Origin: Rhypophila decipiens
Taxonomy: Eukaryota; Ascomycota; Sordariomycetes; Sordariales; Naviculisporaceae
NCBI GenBank assembly: GCA_033297075.1
Contig: MU858092.1
Span: 1 to 64,000, forward strand
Direction of reading: 5' to 3'
DNA length: 64,000 bases
Below, piece by piece: positions 45,768-57,324 of this stretch. The notes under the pieces are model-generated. The model did not search any database, had not been told where the DNA came from, and saw nothing but the letters and a program-made list of their open reading frames with translations. How positions within the stretch are numbered: the first letter of the stretch is position 1; each line of letters begins with the position of its first letter. Both the position numbers and the translations under genes were made by a program.

Positions 45768-48590
45768 ATGGAAGATCCCAGGCCATTGGGCCCCATGTCC
45801 ACGGGCCTCGTCATCAACCACCATGACGGACTGGCTGATACAAACACACTGGTTGGTGAGGCACAAACACAACATGTGCCGGTTGAAGCAGATGCGTCGG
45901 CCGTCTTACATCAATTGCCAACTGGCCAAGACCAGGTTTGTGCCTTGCAGCCGTCAGACGGCGCCGATGAGAACGACGACTACGGCCAAGACGAACTCGA
46001 CGATTGTATATACGGCGACCAGGATGACGCCCAGTCGTTTATCCAACCGGCCATCAGCCCAATGGCAACCCGCCTCACCTCACCCAAGACCCCGGCTGCT
46101 GAGAAGGCGGCGGCCATGGACCCAGTGTCCGGAGGGGGTCTTTTTGACGAGCTGGAACCTCAAAGTGGGCGGGTAGCCCAGTCCCAGCAAGCCACATTGA
46201 GTTGTGATATCTCTACCTCCCAGCCCTCTCCCAGCTTGCAAACCATGCATCAAGCCGAGAGTTTTGCCATGACTGCCACCCAGACATCACAGATACAGTC
46301 CCAATCGCAGCCGCGGTCAACGTCGACATCGCTGGCTTTGCCCACGCCATGGAGGGCTGGACCAAAACACATGATCGTCACGGAGCCAACGACAGGCCGG
46401 TCGGCTATGTCAGGTGTCTTTGGAGGCCATTCAAGAGCCAGTCGGTCAGGATCCATTGGAGAAAATGCGCTCAAGAGGCTGTCGAAAGCCTTGCCCTCAA
46501 TCTCAATACCAACACCATCGTTCTTTCTCTCGGGGCAATCCCAAAAGGACGATCCGACGGTGCAGGCTCAAAAGTCGGCACCTTTCTTCGTACCTGCGCT
46601 TAACCGGCCAATCCAGCCTGTGTATCCTCTCGGGCCTACTAATCCAAGAAGTCCAGCGTCTCCAAGTCCATCGTCTAGAATGTCATTGGCGCTCCGCAGA
46701 TCCACCTCGGACGACTCACTTCTCTATCACTCCCTGTCCCGGGTTTCTTCTCTGGGGGACGATGATCGGTTTGTCAATATCAGGGAGCAGGTCAATTCCC
46801 GATTCAAGGCGATCAAGGACAGCTGGGACGGGCCTTCATTCAAGCTGCCGCAATTTCCAAGTATGCACTGCTCTAAACCGGCTTATTCTCAGACAATTGT
46901 GAACACACACTGACACACGGCAGACATCTTGAACCCGCCCCTGAAGAGATTTGCTGACCTAGGACCCGACCAATATCGCCCAAATGGCTTCCAAAGTAGT
47001 CAACAACGGGCGGCACTCCGTGACAATCTCTCGCCACTTGACTCTGTTTTGGAGACTCTGACTGGCGATATCGTGGTCATGGGCGGCTACCGGGGCTCGA
47101 TCCTTCGCTCATCGCATCCTCCGTATCGTCAGCTCTGGGTGCCTGTCAAGGTTGGCTTGAACATGCGCAAAGTAAACATGGAAGTAGCGCTCGATCCCGA
47201 GGACGAGGAGAACATGGAGGAGCACATCTTTGCTTCGGGCATGCTTCAGAACATAGGACCCGTGGACATCTCCAAGCGGCTGTTCAAGAAGCTGAGGGAG
47301 TGCGAGAACGCAAGGACGGGCAAGTTGAGGGTCCACGATTATGGCTACGACTGGCGACTGAGTCCCCATCTCCTGTCTCGGAAACTGGAAAGGTTTCTCG
47401 AGCGGCTTCCGTGCAATAAACCCGACGTTCCTACAGAGAAGAGAGGCGCGTGGGTCATATCGCACAGCTTGGGAGGACTGATCACACGCCATGTGGTCAA
47501 CCAACGACCAGAACTCTTTGCGGGCGTGGTGTACGCCGGCACTCCGAGCCGATGCATAAACATCCTAGGACCGATCCGCAACGGCGACGCCGTCCTACTA
47601 AACGAAAAAGTTCTCACAGCGCAGGTCCATTTCTCGCTCCGGACATCGTTCATCTTTTTGCCCGAGGACGGCTTCTGCTTCGTCGACAAGCACACCAAAG
47701 AAGAATACCCCATCGACTTTTACAACGTTGATGACTGGATCAAGTACAGGCTGTCGCCTTGTGTCTCTGAGCCAATATTACCTCCCTTGTCACGAAGCAG
47801 CACCTTTAGTTCCTTCCTGGCACTGACGGATTCACTTCCCAGTCTGCCTCTGCGGGCTAGGAGCGGCAGCCAGCTGAAAAAGGTCGGACCCGACACTTAT
47901 CAAGGCCACGGCGGCAAGGACAGGACCTTAGCTCCTCAGATGGGATCCTCTTCGTCCGTCACTACTTCCAACGGAACCGGCGCTGCTCTTCCCGCTGGCA
48001 ATATCAACATCAACTCCAACGCATACGCACAAAACGCAGCTCTTCCAAGCCATACATACCCCAATACAAACAACAACGACAGCAACTCTTCCCTGGCACC
48101 CAAAGACTCACCTACCAGCTCCAACTCAACAACACCACCGTCCACCTCCCCAACAAAATCCTACTTCTTCCAACAAAACCAAAATAACCCAACCCTCGCC
48201 AAAAACCTAACCTACCTCTCCCGAACCCTCCAACAAACCAAACAATTCCGCGCCGAACTAGCACATGACAAATCCCACCAAGAACAGAATAAATACCCTC
48301 CCCTGTCCCTAATCTACGCCAAAGACATCCCCACAGTCTACGCAGCCCGCGTCCAAGGGAGGGAAGGTATCCCCTGCGCAGACGCCTATGACGATCTAGT
48401 TTTCCGCAGCGGGGACGGCGTGGTCCTCTCCAAAGAAGCCATGCTCCCCGATGGGTATGTCTTGGTCAAGGATGGGAGGATATGTACCGACCGGGGACAT
48501 GTTACTTTGCTGGGGGATTTAAATGCTGTGGGACGGGCACTTGGAGCGGTTGTGAGGGGGCGGGGGAAGGGGATTGGTCTTGGGTCTTGA
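45768..48590 (+). CDS. LCAT-like alpha/beta hydrolase
   Basis: Exons 45768-46860 and 46924-48590 (919 aa); the 63-nt intron joins LPQFP to NILNPPLKRFADLG. The first 350 residues are disordered (Ser/Thr/Gln/Pro-rich, SQIQSQSQPRSTSTS). The catalytic part starts near residue 400 with DIVVMGGYRGSIL and LWVPVKVGLNM, then DYGYDWRLSPHLLSRKLE and the nucleophile elbow WVISHSLGGLITRHV (Ser about 546). VYAGTPSRCINILGPIRNGD follows. After a long disordered insertion, FRSGDGVVLSKEAMLP supplies the probable Asp and GHVTLLGDLNAVGRAL the probable His. The family includes lecithin:cholesterol acyltransferase, PDAT and related lipases. No signal peptide is seen, so a cytosolic or membrane-peripheral lipase/acyltransferase is likely; substrate unknown. 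Confidence 0.85.
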
Positions 48591-49525
48591 CTAGGTAAAT
48601 TGACTTTGATTGCGGGAACAGGTTAAATTCTTCTTTTGAGAAACTCCTTCCCAATAAGAAGAGGGCGAAATTTGTTGGTTGAAAAAAGGGTTACTGGAAT
48701 ATGATACCCATTGAGGAAAATCTTGTAAAATGGGCACAAACATCAGTACCAAGCCTATCATATCATAAAAATAAGAGCCCCACGGCAATATCTAGATGGA
48801 TATTTATCTTACCAGAACAAGCAAGACCTTGGGGTCTTGAAAAAACGACCAAACAGGGACCCCATGGATTATGATATAAATTGTAGTATGGCATGGACTC
48901 CGACAGATATTAGAGGCTGTCTGTACTACTCTACACGCTCTTGATCAGATTTATTCCACCGGGCCTTGAATAAAGACCTACCTCCCTACACATAAAACAC
49001 CCAATATCGTCTTATTGTCGTCCGTAGATCACGTCGATATTTCCATGACAAGATCCATTGTTTATTTGGTTAAGTAAGGCCTTTGGCCATGTCACATTAA
49101 CACGACATCGCTTGTACTCGTTCCGTTGGATTCTTCCCTCTCTTGTGCATATTTAGACCGATGCTGTACCATGATATGCTCTGTTGTGCTATGGGTGTCG
49201 TGCCATGTTCCTTTCAGGGCCCAAACTATCCGAGCTGCAATACTGCCCAATCCAATTACCCTCCTGTATTACATCATCGCCGCCGTCCTATCGAATGGCG
49301 GTGTAATAGCTTTGAAGGAAAGCAATAGCTCCCGAACAAACTTAGCAAGTCTATCCACGGTCCTTGTATGCCACCGTTTACTTATACAAACATCCCATCT
49401 AATCAACCGGTAATTTGGCAAAGAAAGTATTCTTAAGTGCCCGATAGCCTGACCTGCAAAGAACCGTATACTAATGACAGGATAAAACATATAATCTCCA
49501 TGAGAATTTGTCTCCCAGCTGCTAC
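48591..49525. other. Convergent 3' flanks, no gene seen
   Basis: 935 bp between the LCAT-like and MIF-fold genes; AT-rich, only short overlapping frames. Confidence 0.6.
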
Positions 49526-50854
49526 TTAGTCACCAGACACAGTGGGCAGCGAGTTACGATATGCCGACTTTGTGGTGTTGGATCGACCAAACATGGCAGC
49601 GACGAAGCTCTTCTTCCTCTTAGCTTGCTTCTCTTGCGCCGGTGCCGGTCCCGAGGGCGATGTCGGGGCGGTGCTCGCGGTCGGGGTCGGGGTTGGGGAG
49701 GCCATCGAGACAGGGCGAGCGTGTTTCCCCGGTTGATTATGCTGTCCTTGTTGCGTCTGGGCTCGCTTAGCTTCCGGTTCCGCTGGTGACGTGGTTGGAT
49801 ATTCTGGGACAGTCGCGAGCACTTCGTTGGCGCTTCCAGGGGGTGTCAGTTCGGGCTGAGGTTGGGGACGGTTCGACGGGTTTGGTTGGCGGAAGCTGGG
49901 AAAGGACTTTTGAGAAAAGTTGGTCAGTGAATTGGCTTACGAGATTCACCGGTATCACAAGCGGATATCATGAGCCTCGTTAACATATATGGGAGGGCCC
50001 GTAACCAACCTTGACACCGAGCTTGCGAGACTTTCTTCTAAAGAGAGAGCTGTTGCCTTCGTCTCCTCCGGTTGTCGGCGAAGAAATCCCTTGACTCTTC
50101 TCTGCCTCCTCAATCTCCCCGGCGACCGTGTTGCCGTTACTGGCCAGATGCTCATCATTAGTGGGAACAAATCGAAGCAAGCCCCTGGAAGGTGCCACGC
50201 CCAACACATCCTCCATGTGTCGCTGGATCAAGGCAGCATTACGCTTGTTGGTTGTCGGCTGGAGCTGAGAAGGAAGTGCTGTGATGGACATGATATAGGC
50301 AGGGTCAAGACTTCCCGCGTAAAGCATGCAGGTACTGTGGTGAAGGGAGACCACTATCGAGGTAACTGGGCGTTGGTAGCGAGAAGACAGGAGGTACGAA
50401 AGCTCGGTAATGAATGAAAACTCGTCGTTAATCTATTTATCAAGCAGGAAAATCATCAGTCGGGGCTCTATTGCCAATGACACACGAAGGGAGAGGTTCA
50501 TTGCCATACGATCACGTTCGTCTTGACCTCGGCCAGCACCATTGAGTCTCCGTATATTCTCTCTTTCACATGACTTGTCTCCGACATGGCAAAGGCGTCT
50601 TCAAAGAAGTTGATGTTGCTGCGTTGTTTGGCCAATTCAGGTTTCGATCGAGGTCTAGGTGGCTGTTGAGCTGCATCGCCAGGAAGAGGACGGTCAATAT
50701 CTCGCATGAATTTGTTTCCATTGACGAGAACAGGCTTGGGAGTTGGTGACTTGGGGTTCTTGGCTGCTCGCTCTGCGAACGAGAGGTTCGTTGCGCTGCT
50801 GGAAGCCGCCGAGCCCCTGTCGCCGACCGGAGATGCTTGAGCTGACCGACTCAT
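49526..50854 (-). CDS. MIF-fold (tautomerase-like) domain protein
   Basis: Exons 50510-50854, 50010-50432 and 49526-49906 (382 aa), in phase; introns 50433-50509 and 49907-50009. The first 80 residues are disordered and Pro/Ser-rich. The macrophage migration inhibitory factor-like domain (about 85-220) shows FFEDAFAMSETSHVKERIYG, ELSYLLSSRYQRPVTSIVVS, HHSTCMLYAGSLDPAYIMSI and QPTTNKRNAALIQRHMEDVL. The rest is low complexity, ending with a basic patch KRKKSFVAAMFGRSN. In animal MIF the catalytic residue is Pro1 freed by Met removal; here the domain is internal, so classical tautomerase activity is not expected. Confidence 0.85.
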
Positions 50855-53328
50855 CGCGTATCGTGAAGGGCCGAGGTCTTGTGATGGTTGCAGAGAGAGG
50901 TAAAGGACTGGATTGGCGTTGAGTAGTCGATACCAGCTTTCTAGTGGTAAACGAGTACACGTTCCGTCGCAAGTGGGAAATGATTGTGGTAGGAGTCTTG
51001 TTCCACGAGACGTTTCAACTGACGTCTAGCAGGTGGTTGATGACCTCTTGATCTGGTGTCGAGAGGGAGCCTTAGCCGTCAGCTGGTGCAGGGTTCACGC
51101 CGTCTTCTCTACCCGTGACCGGTTCTCCTCGCACTGAATCCGCAGAGCAAGGGCCAGCAGTACTTCTGGAACGCCGAGGAAAACGCAGCAGTCCGAATGG
51201 ATCTGTCTGCGAGATTCGAGTACAAAGGACGTATTGTTCAGACCAGACGTGAGCAGGAATCGTAAGGTCGGCAGTGGGTATGGACAATGGACCCTGGATT
51301 AAAGAACCATGACCGCTGTGGCGATAAATATCTCCAGAGTTCTTGCTGTTTCGTGGTGGAGATCTGGAGCTTCGGCGACGGCTTGAAATGAAGAAGAGAA
51401 GGAACAAGGCAGGATGACGTTTTAGAGGCAATGGGCCGTACTTGCCTCCTGAGCAGAGCGGGTCTGGTAACCCACGATCGAGGTCAGAAACAGGAGGTGT
51501 AATCCGATGTCTCTTTCCCCAGATCAAGATTGGGCAGGAAACCCGAGCGAGATGAGACTGAAGACAAAGAGTGAGACAGCGTGGTACGAGCTCAAGCCAA
51601 AGGAGCACTGGCGAGATTGAGCTTGAAGAGGAGGCGGTTTGGCTTTATGAGATGCGAACGATGAGCAGGTTCCCATATTTTTGTTTGCTTTCTTGCAGTG
51701 TAATCGTAGTACAGATATGAAAAAGCGACAGGTACTGCCTGGTGGATAATCTTCACCTTCCACTTTTGTGAGTGTGAAGGGGGCAAACAGAGTACTGCTG
51801 TGCGTATCTGTCTCGCATACGGGCGGACCCCGTGACACAAACCTGCGATATGAGCCAAGGGTCCAGACTACCACCTCCTCGATACTTGCCGACCTCATTA
51901 TTTGCTTGTAACTAAACGGTATTCTTGAAAGGGGCAACTCGTCATGGTGGATATTCTTCAAGATAAGGCTGTCAACAGGCCAGGGAAGATGCATAGAGAC
52001 GTTAGCCCACTTGAGCCTCTGGGGCACATCCCATCTGACATGTGCGAGATCAAGAATTCTTGAGATTTTACCACCAAATCGGAGAGATTTGAGAAATACC
52101 AGATGATCTGAAAACTGAGTGACAGAGACGGGTGACTGCAGCTATCAGCTACATCTCGTGTTCATGTGTGACCGGTCGAATGCTGTACGACCGGGGTCTT
52201 GTGCTATTGGGAGAGAGAGTAGCTGACAGCTGGGCTATTGCCCTCTTGTGTATGTGGAAAGATAGCGTGGAACAAAGGAAGAGGGAAATGAATTGCATAT
52301 AGTGCCATGCTGGGATCCGGATGGTTTCAATCTCAAAGACCAGGAACCAGCGCGGCTCGCATCTTATTGAGTACATCTGATAACGGCGAGTCCCTTAAAG
52401 AGCGAGCCATGCCAGGCGTGACGCGTATTGCCATGTGAGTCCTCAAGGATTTGACTGGTGATGGCGGTGTACGGATAGCATATCCGAGTCTCGAGTAGAT
52501 ATAACTTCTGCAGCTCGCTAAATTGAAGTCGTGGACAGATACGTACGTGGGGGTCCATTGGTATCTACAAGTCTGCGAGATCTTGACAGAAGTTGCCGCT
52601 TATCCATATTGAGATAGGCATTAATTCCCATCGAATGTCGATTTACTCGCTGGAGGTTAAAAAGAAGAACAAGGGAGTGGTTTGCATCCGTAGAGAATGA
52701 GGATCAAGGGATAAGGGCTGAATGAAGGTCAGGCAACAGCCGCCATTTGAAGGGGAAAAAACAAACGGGTGCTTGCTGTAGCTGGGAAGTCGTAACCGGG
52801 AAAATATCCCGCCTCCTTCCTCTGAACCGGGACAAACATCTATCTGGGTTTCAGCCACCGGGAAAAGGAGACCATTGATACGCAGGGCGGGTATGTATTT
52901 TCTAACTGCAAGCCAACTTATCACGTGGCTGGATTTAGTGTTCAACCTTTGTGTCACTCAATCAAGCCTCAAAGCCGCACCCAGTGCCAGCTAGAACAGT
53001 GGTGCGAATCTTCATCGCTTTCGACTTGGCTAGGCATGGCAATGGCGGTTGAACCTCCCGCTACTGTTGATGACTGGTCTTCAGCTTACACCAGAAAGAA
53101 AGAAATCAGCGGAAGGGATGTGCACCAGGTCGTGATCGATGTATTTCAGAATTTGTATCTTACTCCGTAAAAATGTACATTAACCAACCCAACCGAACCA
53201 GCCAGCCATTAAACCATTCCCTCATTTCTTGAGTACAGTACTCTCTTCCCCCTTATTTGCATCTGCCTTTCTCATAATCACCACCCAACCCGTTAGTCCA
53301 TTGGATACCCATACAACTTGGCTCACGT
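50855..53328. other. Intergenic, no gene seen
   Basis: 2.5 kb. Minus-strand frames at 51072-51608 and 51524-52027 overlap each other and show no domain; probably promoter and leader of the MIF-fold gene plus flank of the next gene. Confidence 0.55.
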
Positions 53329-54048
53329 TCAAGCATCCAAAACAGGGCTCCCCTTCCTCGCTGCACCAGAGTAAGAAGAAGTATACTTCTCAACCTTCAT
53401 CTGATACCCAGCCAGCCCCAACGCAGCAGCTTCAACAGGGATCAACAAGATAGCGAGATATAGCCCGCCCTCGCTCTGGCGACACAGGGTACCCCAGTGC
53501 GGAGTCACATCCATGGAGACATCCCTCCACCTGCAGGTCCACGACAAGAATGTGTCGACCTCTTCTGAGGCGTTGACCGCGTAGAAGAAGATTATTGCTA
53601 TCAGGGATACTGTGAGGCCGATCAAGGGGGCGGCGAAGGTCACTGGGGTGTGGATTTTTCCGCGGAGCTGTACAAGAACAATGTTAGGAATTGGCTAGGG
53701 CATTGGTTTTGAAGTGGGATGAGAAGGACGTACGCTAGACACCTTGCTACAGGCCAACGCAGCGAGGTTGGTCACCATGACGATGGCACTTCCGACAACA
53801 AGAGCGACGGTAGGTCGAATGTTGAACTCGCTAGGCCAGAGGGAAGGGAAGACCTCGACGTCGGAAGAGATCTTGGTGTCGTCGTATGTGCGTAGGGTAT
53901 TGCCTGAGACGCCTAGGATCGTGATGGCCATGAGGAGAGATAGCACGGTGGCGCCTATCCGGGCGCTGTCGACCAGGCGAGCTTCCCGGATCTTGGACCG
54001 CAGGTGCTGGTCCCGGGAGTCGGTCTCGAATTCGGAGGATGAACCCAT
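53329..54048 (-). CDS. Four-pass membrane protein, unknown
   Basis: Exons 53734-54048 and 53329-53667 (217 aa); the 66-nt intron (GTACGT, CTAAC, TACAG) joins SKVSS to LRGKIHTP. Four hydrophobic stretches are clear: GATVLSLLMAITILGVSG, TVALVVGSAIVMVTNLAAL, PLIGLTVSLIAIIFFYAV and LYLAILLIPVEAAALGLAGY. The loop between spans 3 and 4 has two Cys (SWTCRWRD, GTLCRQSE) that could pair. The layout resembles fungal MARVEL/SUR7-like plasma-membrane proteins, but I do not recognise a named family. Confidence 0.75.
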
Positions 54049-55938
54049 TTTTGCTTTTGTCTTGAGTTTGATGTAGGTTGGTTGGGAGCTCTGCTCGATT
54101 GTCCTGTCGGGTAGGAAACACTCCTGTCGTATGGAATATAGAAAGAGGGTATCAAGTCGTGAAGAAAAGACGAAACAAACGACAGAGAGGGGTGTCGATC
54201 ACCAGGACGGATGCAAGTAAATGGACAAGAAGAGAAACACACCAGATCGGTAGAGGTAGGGTAGTAGGATCAACCACGAACAAGAAACAAAACTAAAGGG
54301 CTGAGGGGCTTTCCTCCCGAACCACCAAAAAGGAGAAACAACTTGATACTTATTCTCGAAGATGGGTGAGGCCTGGTTGGCCTAGCCTAGCCTAGCCTGC
54401 CTCCCCCACACCTTAACTCTTTCTCTAACCGCCATGCAGGACAAGTGTGTGTGTGTGCATATGTGCATGTCTGTGTGCTATTCAGGGACTGATGAACGCT
54501 CGTTCGCCCGACACGCGCATAATCCCCAGCCGCCCCTGGCAATGGCATCCAAGTATACCTGGCAGGCGTATCAATCATACCCTCCCGCTTGTCTATTTCG
54601 TGTTTCTCCGTCCCAGTGCTGTAGGACAAAACGGAACTGAAGTATTATAGACAGGGGTGGTGAGAAGGGTTCGGACTCTTACTCGAGTGCCGATGAGATT
54701 GCGACCTTGCCTTGGTGAATCACTGACCAGGGGCCGGGGTGAGGGTTCATGATGCGTGATGCCCTGTCCTGCTAATAGCTAGACGGCGACTCACTGCAGG
54801 CACTTGTCTGCTTACACGCGCTGAATGCCAGTGTCAGAGCAGCAGCGCATAACCAGCGCAGCGTCATGAAGGCAACCCCAGACAACGGAGCACGAAACAA
54901 AAAATGCTGCTGCTGTCCACAACCCAAGGGGTCTTGCCGCGATAGTTCATTCGGGTGCATGCTTGGTAGTATTCCAGACAAGCGCGATAGGAGCAAGCTA
55001 TGCAACTCCAAAGTCGGGATGATGGACGACAAACGTGAAGATGTGAATCTATGTGCGGAATAGACATAGATCTGCGGTACGGGATAAAGAGGTGGTCAAA
55101 AATAGAGGACCGTTCCATGCAGGCGATTGGCTGATCCCTCCATGCAGAGTACCTAGGTCCGGGCGGTTGGAAGTCTTGACATTCTCAGGGCTTCATTTCC
55201 CCCAAAAGAGGGTGCCGGGATCAACGGGAGTGGCAGCGGCACATTTCGTCGTTGGCCGCGCTAACAGGTCCCGGTCGCTTTTTCTGTCCTGGCCGGGGTG
55301 TCGAGTGGAGTGACAGGGGTATCGGCGCTTAGGTCAAATCGGGAGGGAAAGTGATCGCCGGGTGCAAATGCCGCCAATCACCGTTGATGTTTCAGGTTTT
55401 TCCCCCACAGCTAAAGAAACATGGGGCAGGTGCAGTGGCGCCAGTTAGCGCCTGCGCTTCCCGCTGGAGACTTGCTTTCTTTTTCCCTAACATTTGGAAT
55501 GTTCCTCTTCCAGTGGATGGCTGATGAATGGAAAACTTCCATGGAATGGGGAATTAAGGACCTGCTTCATCTTATCCGGTCCCTATCACGACATTCACGA
55601 TGACTTTCTGCATGATGGTCCGATGTATGCGTTGAGGAACCTGAATGGGCTAATCACAACTCTCAGGGATTCTTTTGCGAGATGTTCTCGAAACAGCCAG
55701 TCTTGGCTACCATAACTTGCTTGCTTACGGATACATTGAGTACTGGCTGTTTTCCAAGAACTCATTTCTAGTCTCCTCTCGAATGATAACCACCGCCAGA
55801 TTTTATTTCCAGGTTTCCGTACCCAAGATGTAAGAACCTCCGAGTCTCGAGCAAACAGCCATCTTCCTTTTCTGCACGCTCTTCTGTACAAGACATCACG
55901 TTCTACCCCAACTCCACCGTCTATTTTGCCCAGCAACC
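54049..55938. other. Intergenic, no gene seen
   Basis: 1.9 kb. Holds a GT-rich simple-sequence tract near 54444-54478 and four short GCCTA copies near 54380. No gene recognised. Confidence 0.6.
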
Positions 55939-57324
55939 TCACTCACCACCCCCATCGCCGGCAAGTGCTCCCACCACAACTCCAGGGGTAGCCTTAGTCT
56001 TGGTAATCTCAAAAAACTCAATCAACCCCTTGACGACAACATCAACATTCATATTCACTTGCGGCATCTTATCATAGCTCCCCTCCTTCATGATCGCCAC
56101 CAAGGCAAGGAACCTATCCACTTCGCGCAGCATGATAGGCCTCTGCTGGTCGGCCAGCACCATCCCGCTCTCGGCCCACTCGCAGGCAATCTGGGACTCA
56201 ATTCCTTGCTTCCACGGCGCGGCCTCGACCTTGTCCCTCCACTCGTCTGGTCGCTTCCAGCTACCATAGACTTCCGTAAAGTCGATGATAACGTCCACGT
56301 AGTCGGAGCAGATTTCGTACGAGGCCATGTCCTCGGGTGTGTTATCTGTCGCAATATAAATCTTGGTGTTGACGTCAAATAGGTATGCCTTTTCAAAGCG
56401 GCATGTGCGGCAGAGGTTCGTCAGCATCGCCTCCAGCTGGCCCAGCCTAGGGATCAGCTTCTGGATGACTTTACTAAAGGCCTCGAAGATGCTGTGGTTG
56501 TAGATGCTGGTAAGGTGGAAGTTGACGGGCGCGTTTTCGACCCCTTGGTCCGAGAGCTCGTCTTGGATCCGGATGGTCACGTCGCGCTGAATGTCGAGCT
56601 TGTAGTCGTCGCTAAGACCGTCGACCTTGTGGATAAAGACCTCAATATTAATGTGGGGATATCCACGCTGGAGGTGGAGGATGGTGTTGTTGAGTCGGGC
56701 CACAGCCTCGAGATAATCGTCTTGGGCATCGATGACCCAGATTAAGGCGCCAATCTCGCCAAAGATGGCATCCATATCGAAAGTAAAGTTGGGGTTGTCG
56801 AATATGTCGATCTGTCCGGGAAAGTCCCAGACCTGAAAGTCCATAAAGGAGCTGTAACATGCGTCAGCAAATCCAAGCTCGCCGGAGCTATTGCCACATT
56901 CTGTTTACTCACTTAAGTGAGTCCTTTTGGATCCTAGCCGTCGACTCGAGAAATAGCGTCTCCTGTGGAGGTAATTTGTGGAATACCACACTCGAAATAG
57001 AGGACTTCCCGCTCCTATACCCATCAAAGCAAGATTAGCGACATCCTCTTGCAAAATTGTCCGTGGAAATGAATACCTTCTTTGGCCCATCAGCAACAAT
57101 CTCGGTTTCCCTTTCGTTTGCGGCACCGGACTTTGTCCAGCCGGAGCTTTGCCGCCATCTTTTTTCTGAACTCGCTGTCGATTCTGCTCATAGACACGTT
57201 CAAGATTTAGCACTGCTGGACTTATCCATCTGACGAGGCCTCGACGGGGTGGCGGTGTTTGGGGTTCGACACTGTGGGCAGGTCTGGAATCAACACCCCC
57301 GTTTCGCTTGGATGTAGAGGGCAT
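55939..57324 (-). CDS. gtr2: Rag GTPase Gtr2 (RagC/D-like)
   Basis: Exons 57077-57324, 56913-57014 and 55939-56851 (420 aa), all in phase. Start gives [18 protein letters not shown], an N-terminal extension before the GTPase. G1 is split by the 62-nt intron: LLLMGQRR then [16 protein letters not shown]; next come [14 protein letters not shown] and [12 protein letters not shown] (G3), [12 protein letters not shown] (NKxD replaced by HKVD, as in RagC/D-type proteins), then the C-terminal roadblock half ([20 protein letters not shown]). Gtr2 pairs with Gtr1 at the vacuole and relays amino-acid signals to TORC1. Confidence 0.93.

Noticed and set aside
51072..52027. Two overlapping minus frames (178 and 167 codons)
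   Set aside because: They overlap in different frames, lack motifs, and lie where the upstream leader of the MIF-fold gene is expected.
54379..54402. Short GCCTA repeats
   Set aside because: Four imperfect copies only; ordinary simple sequence.
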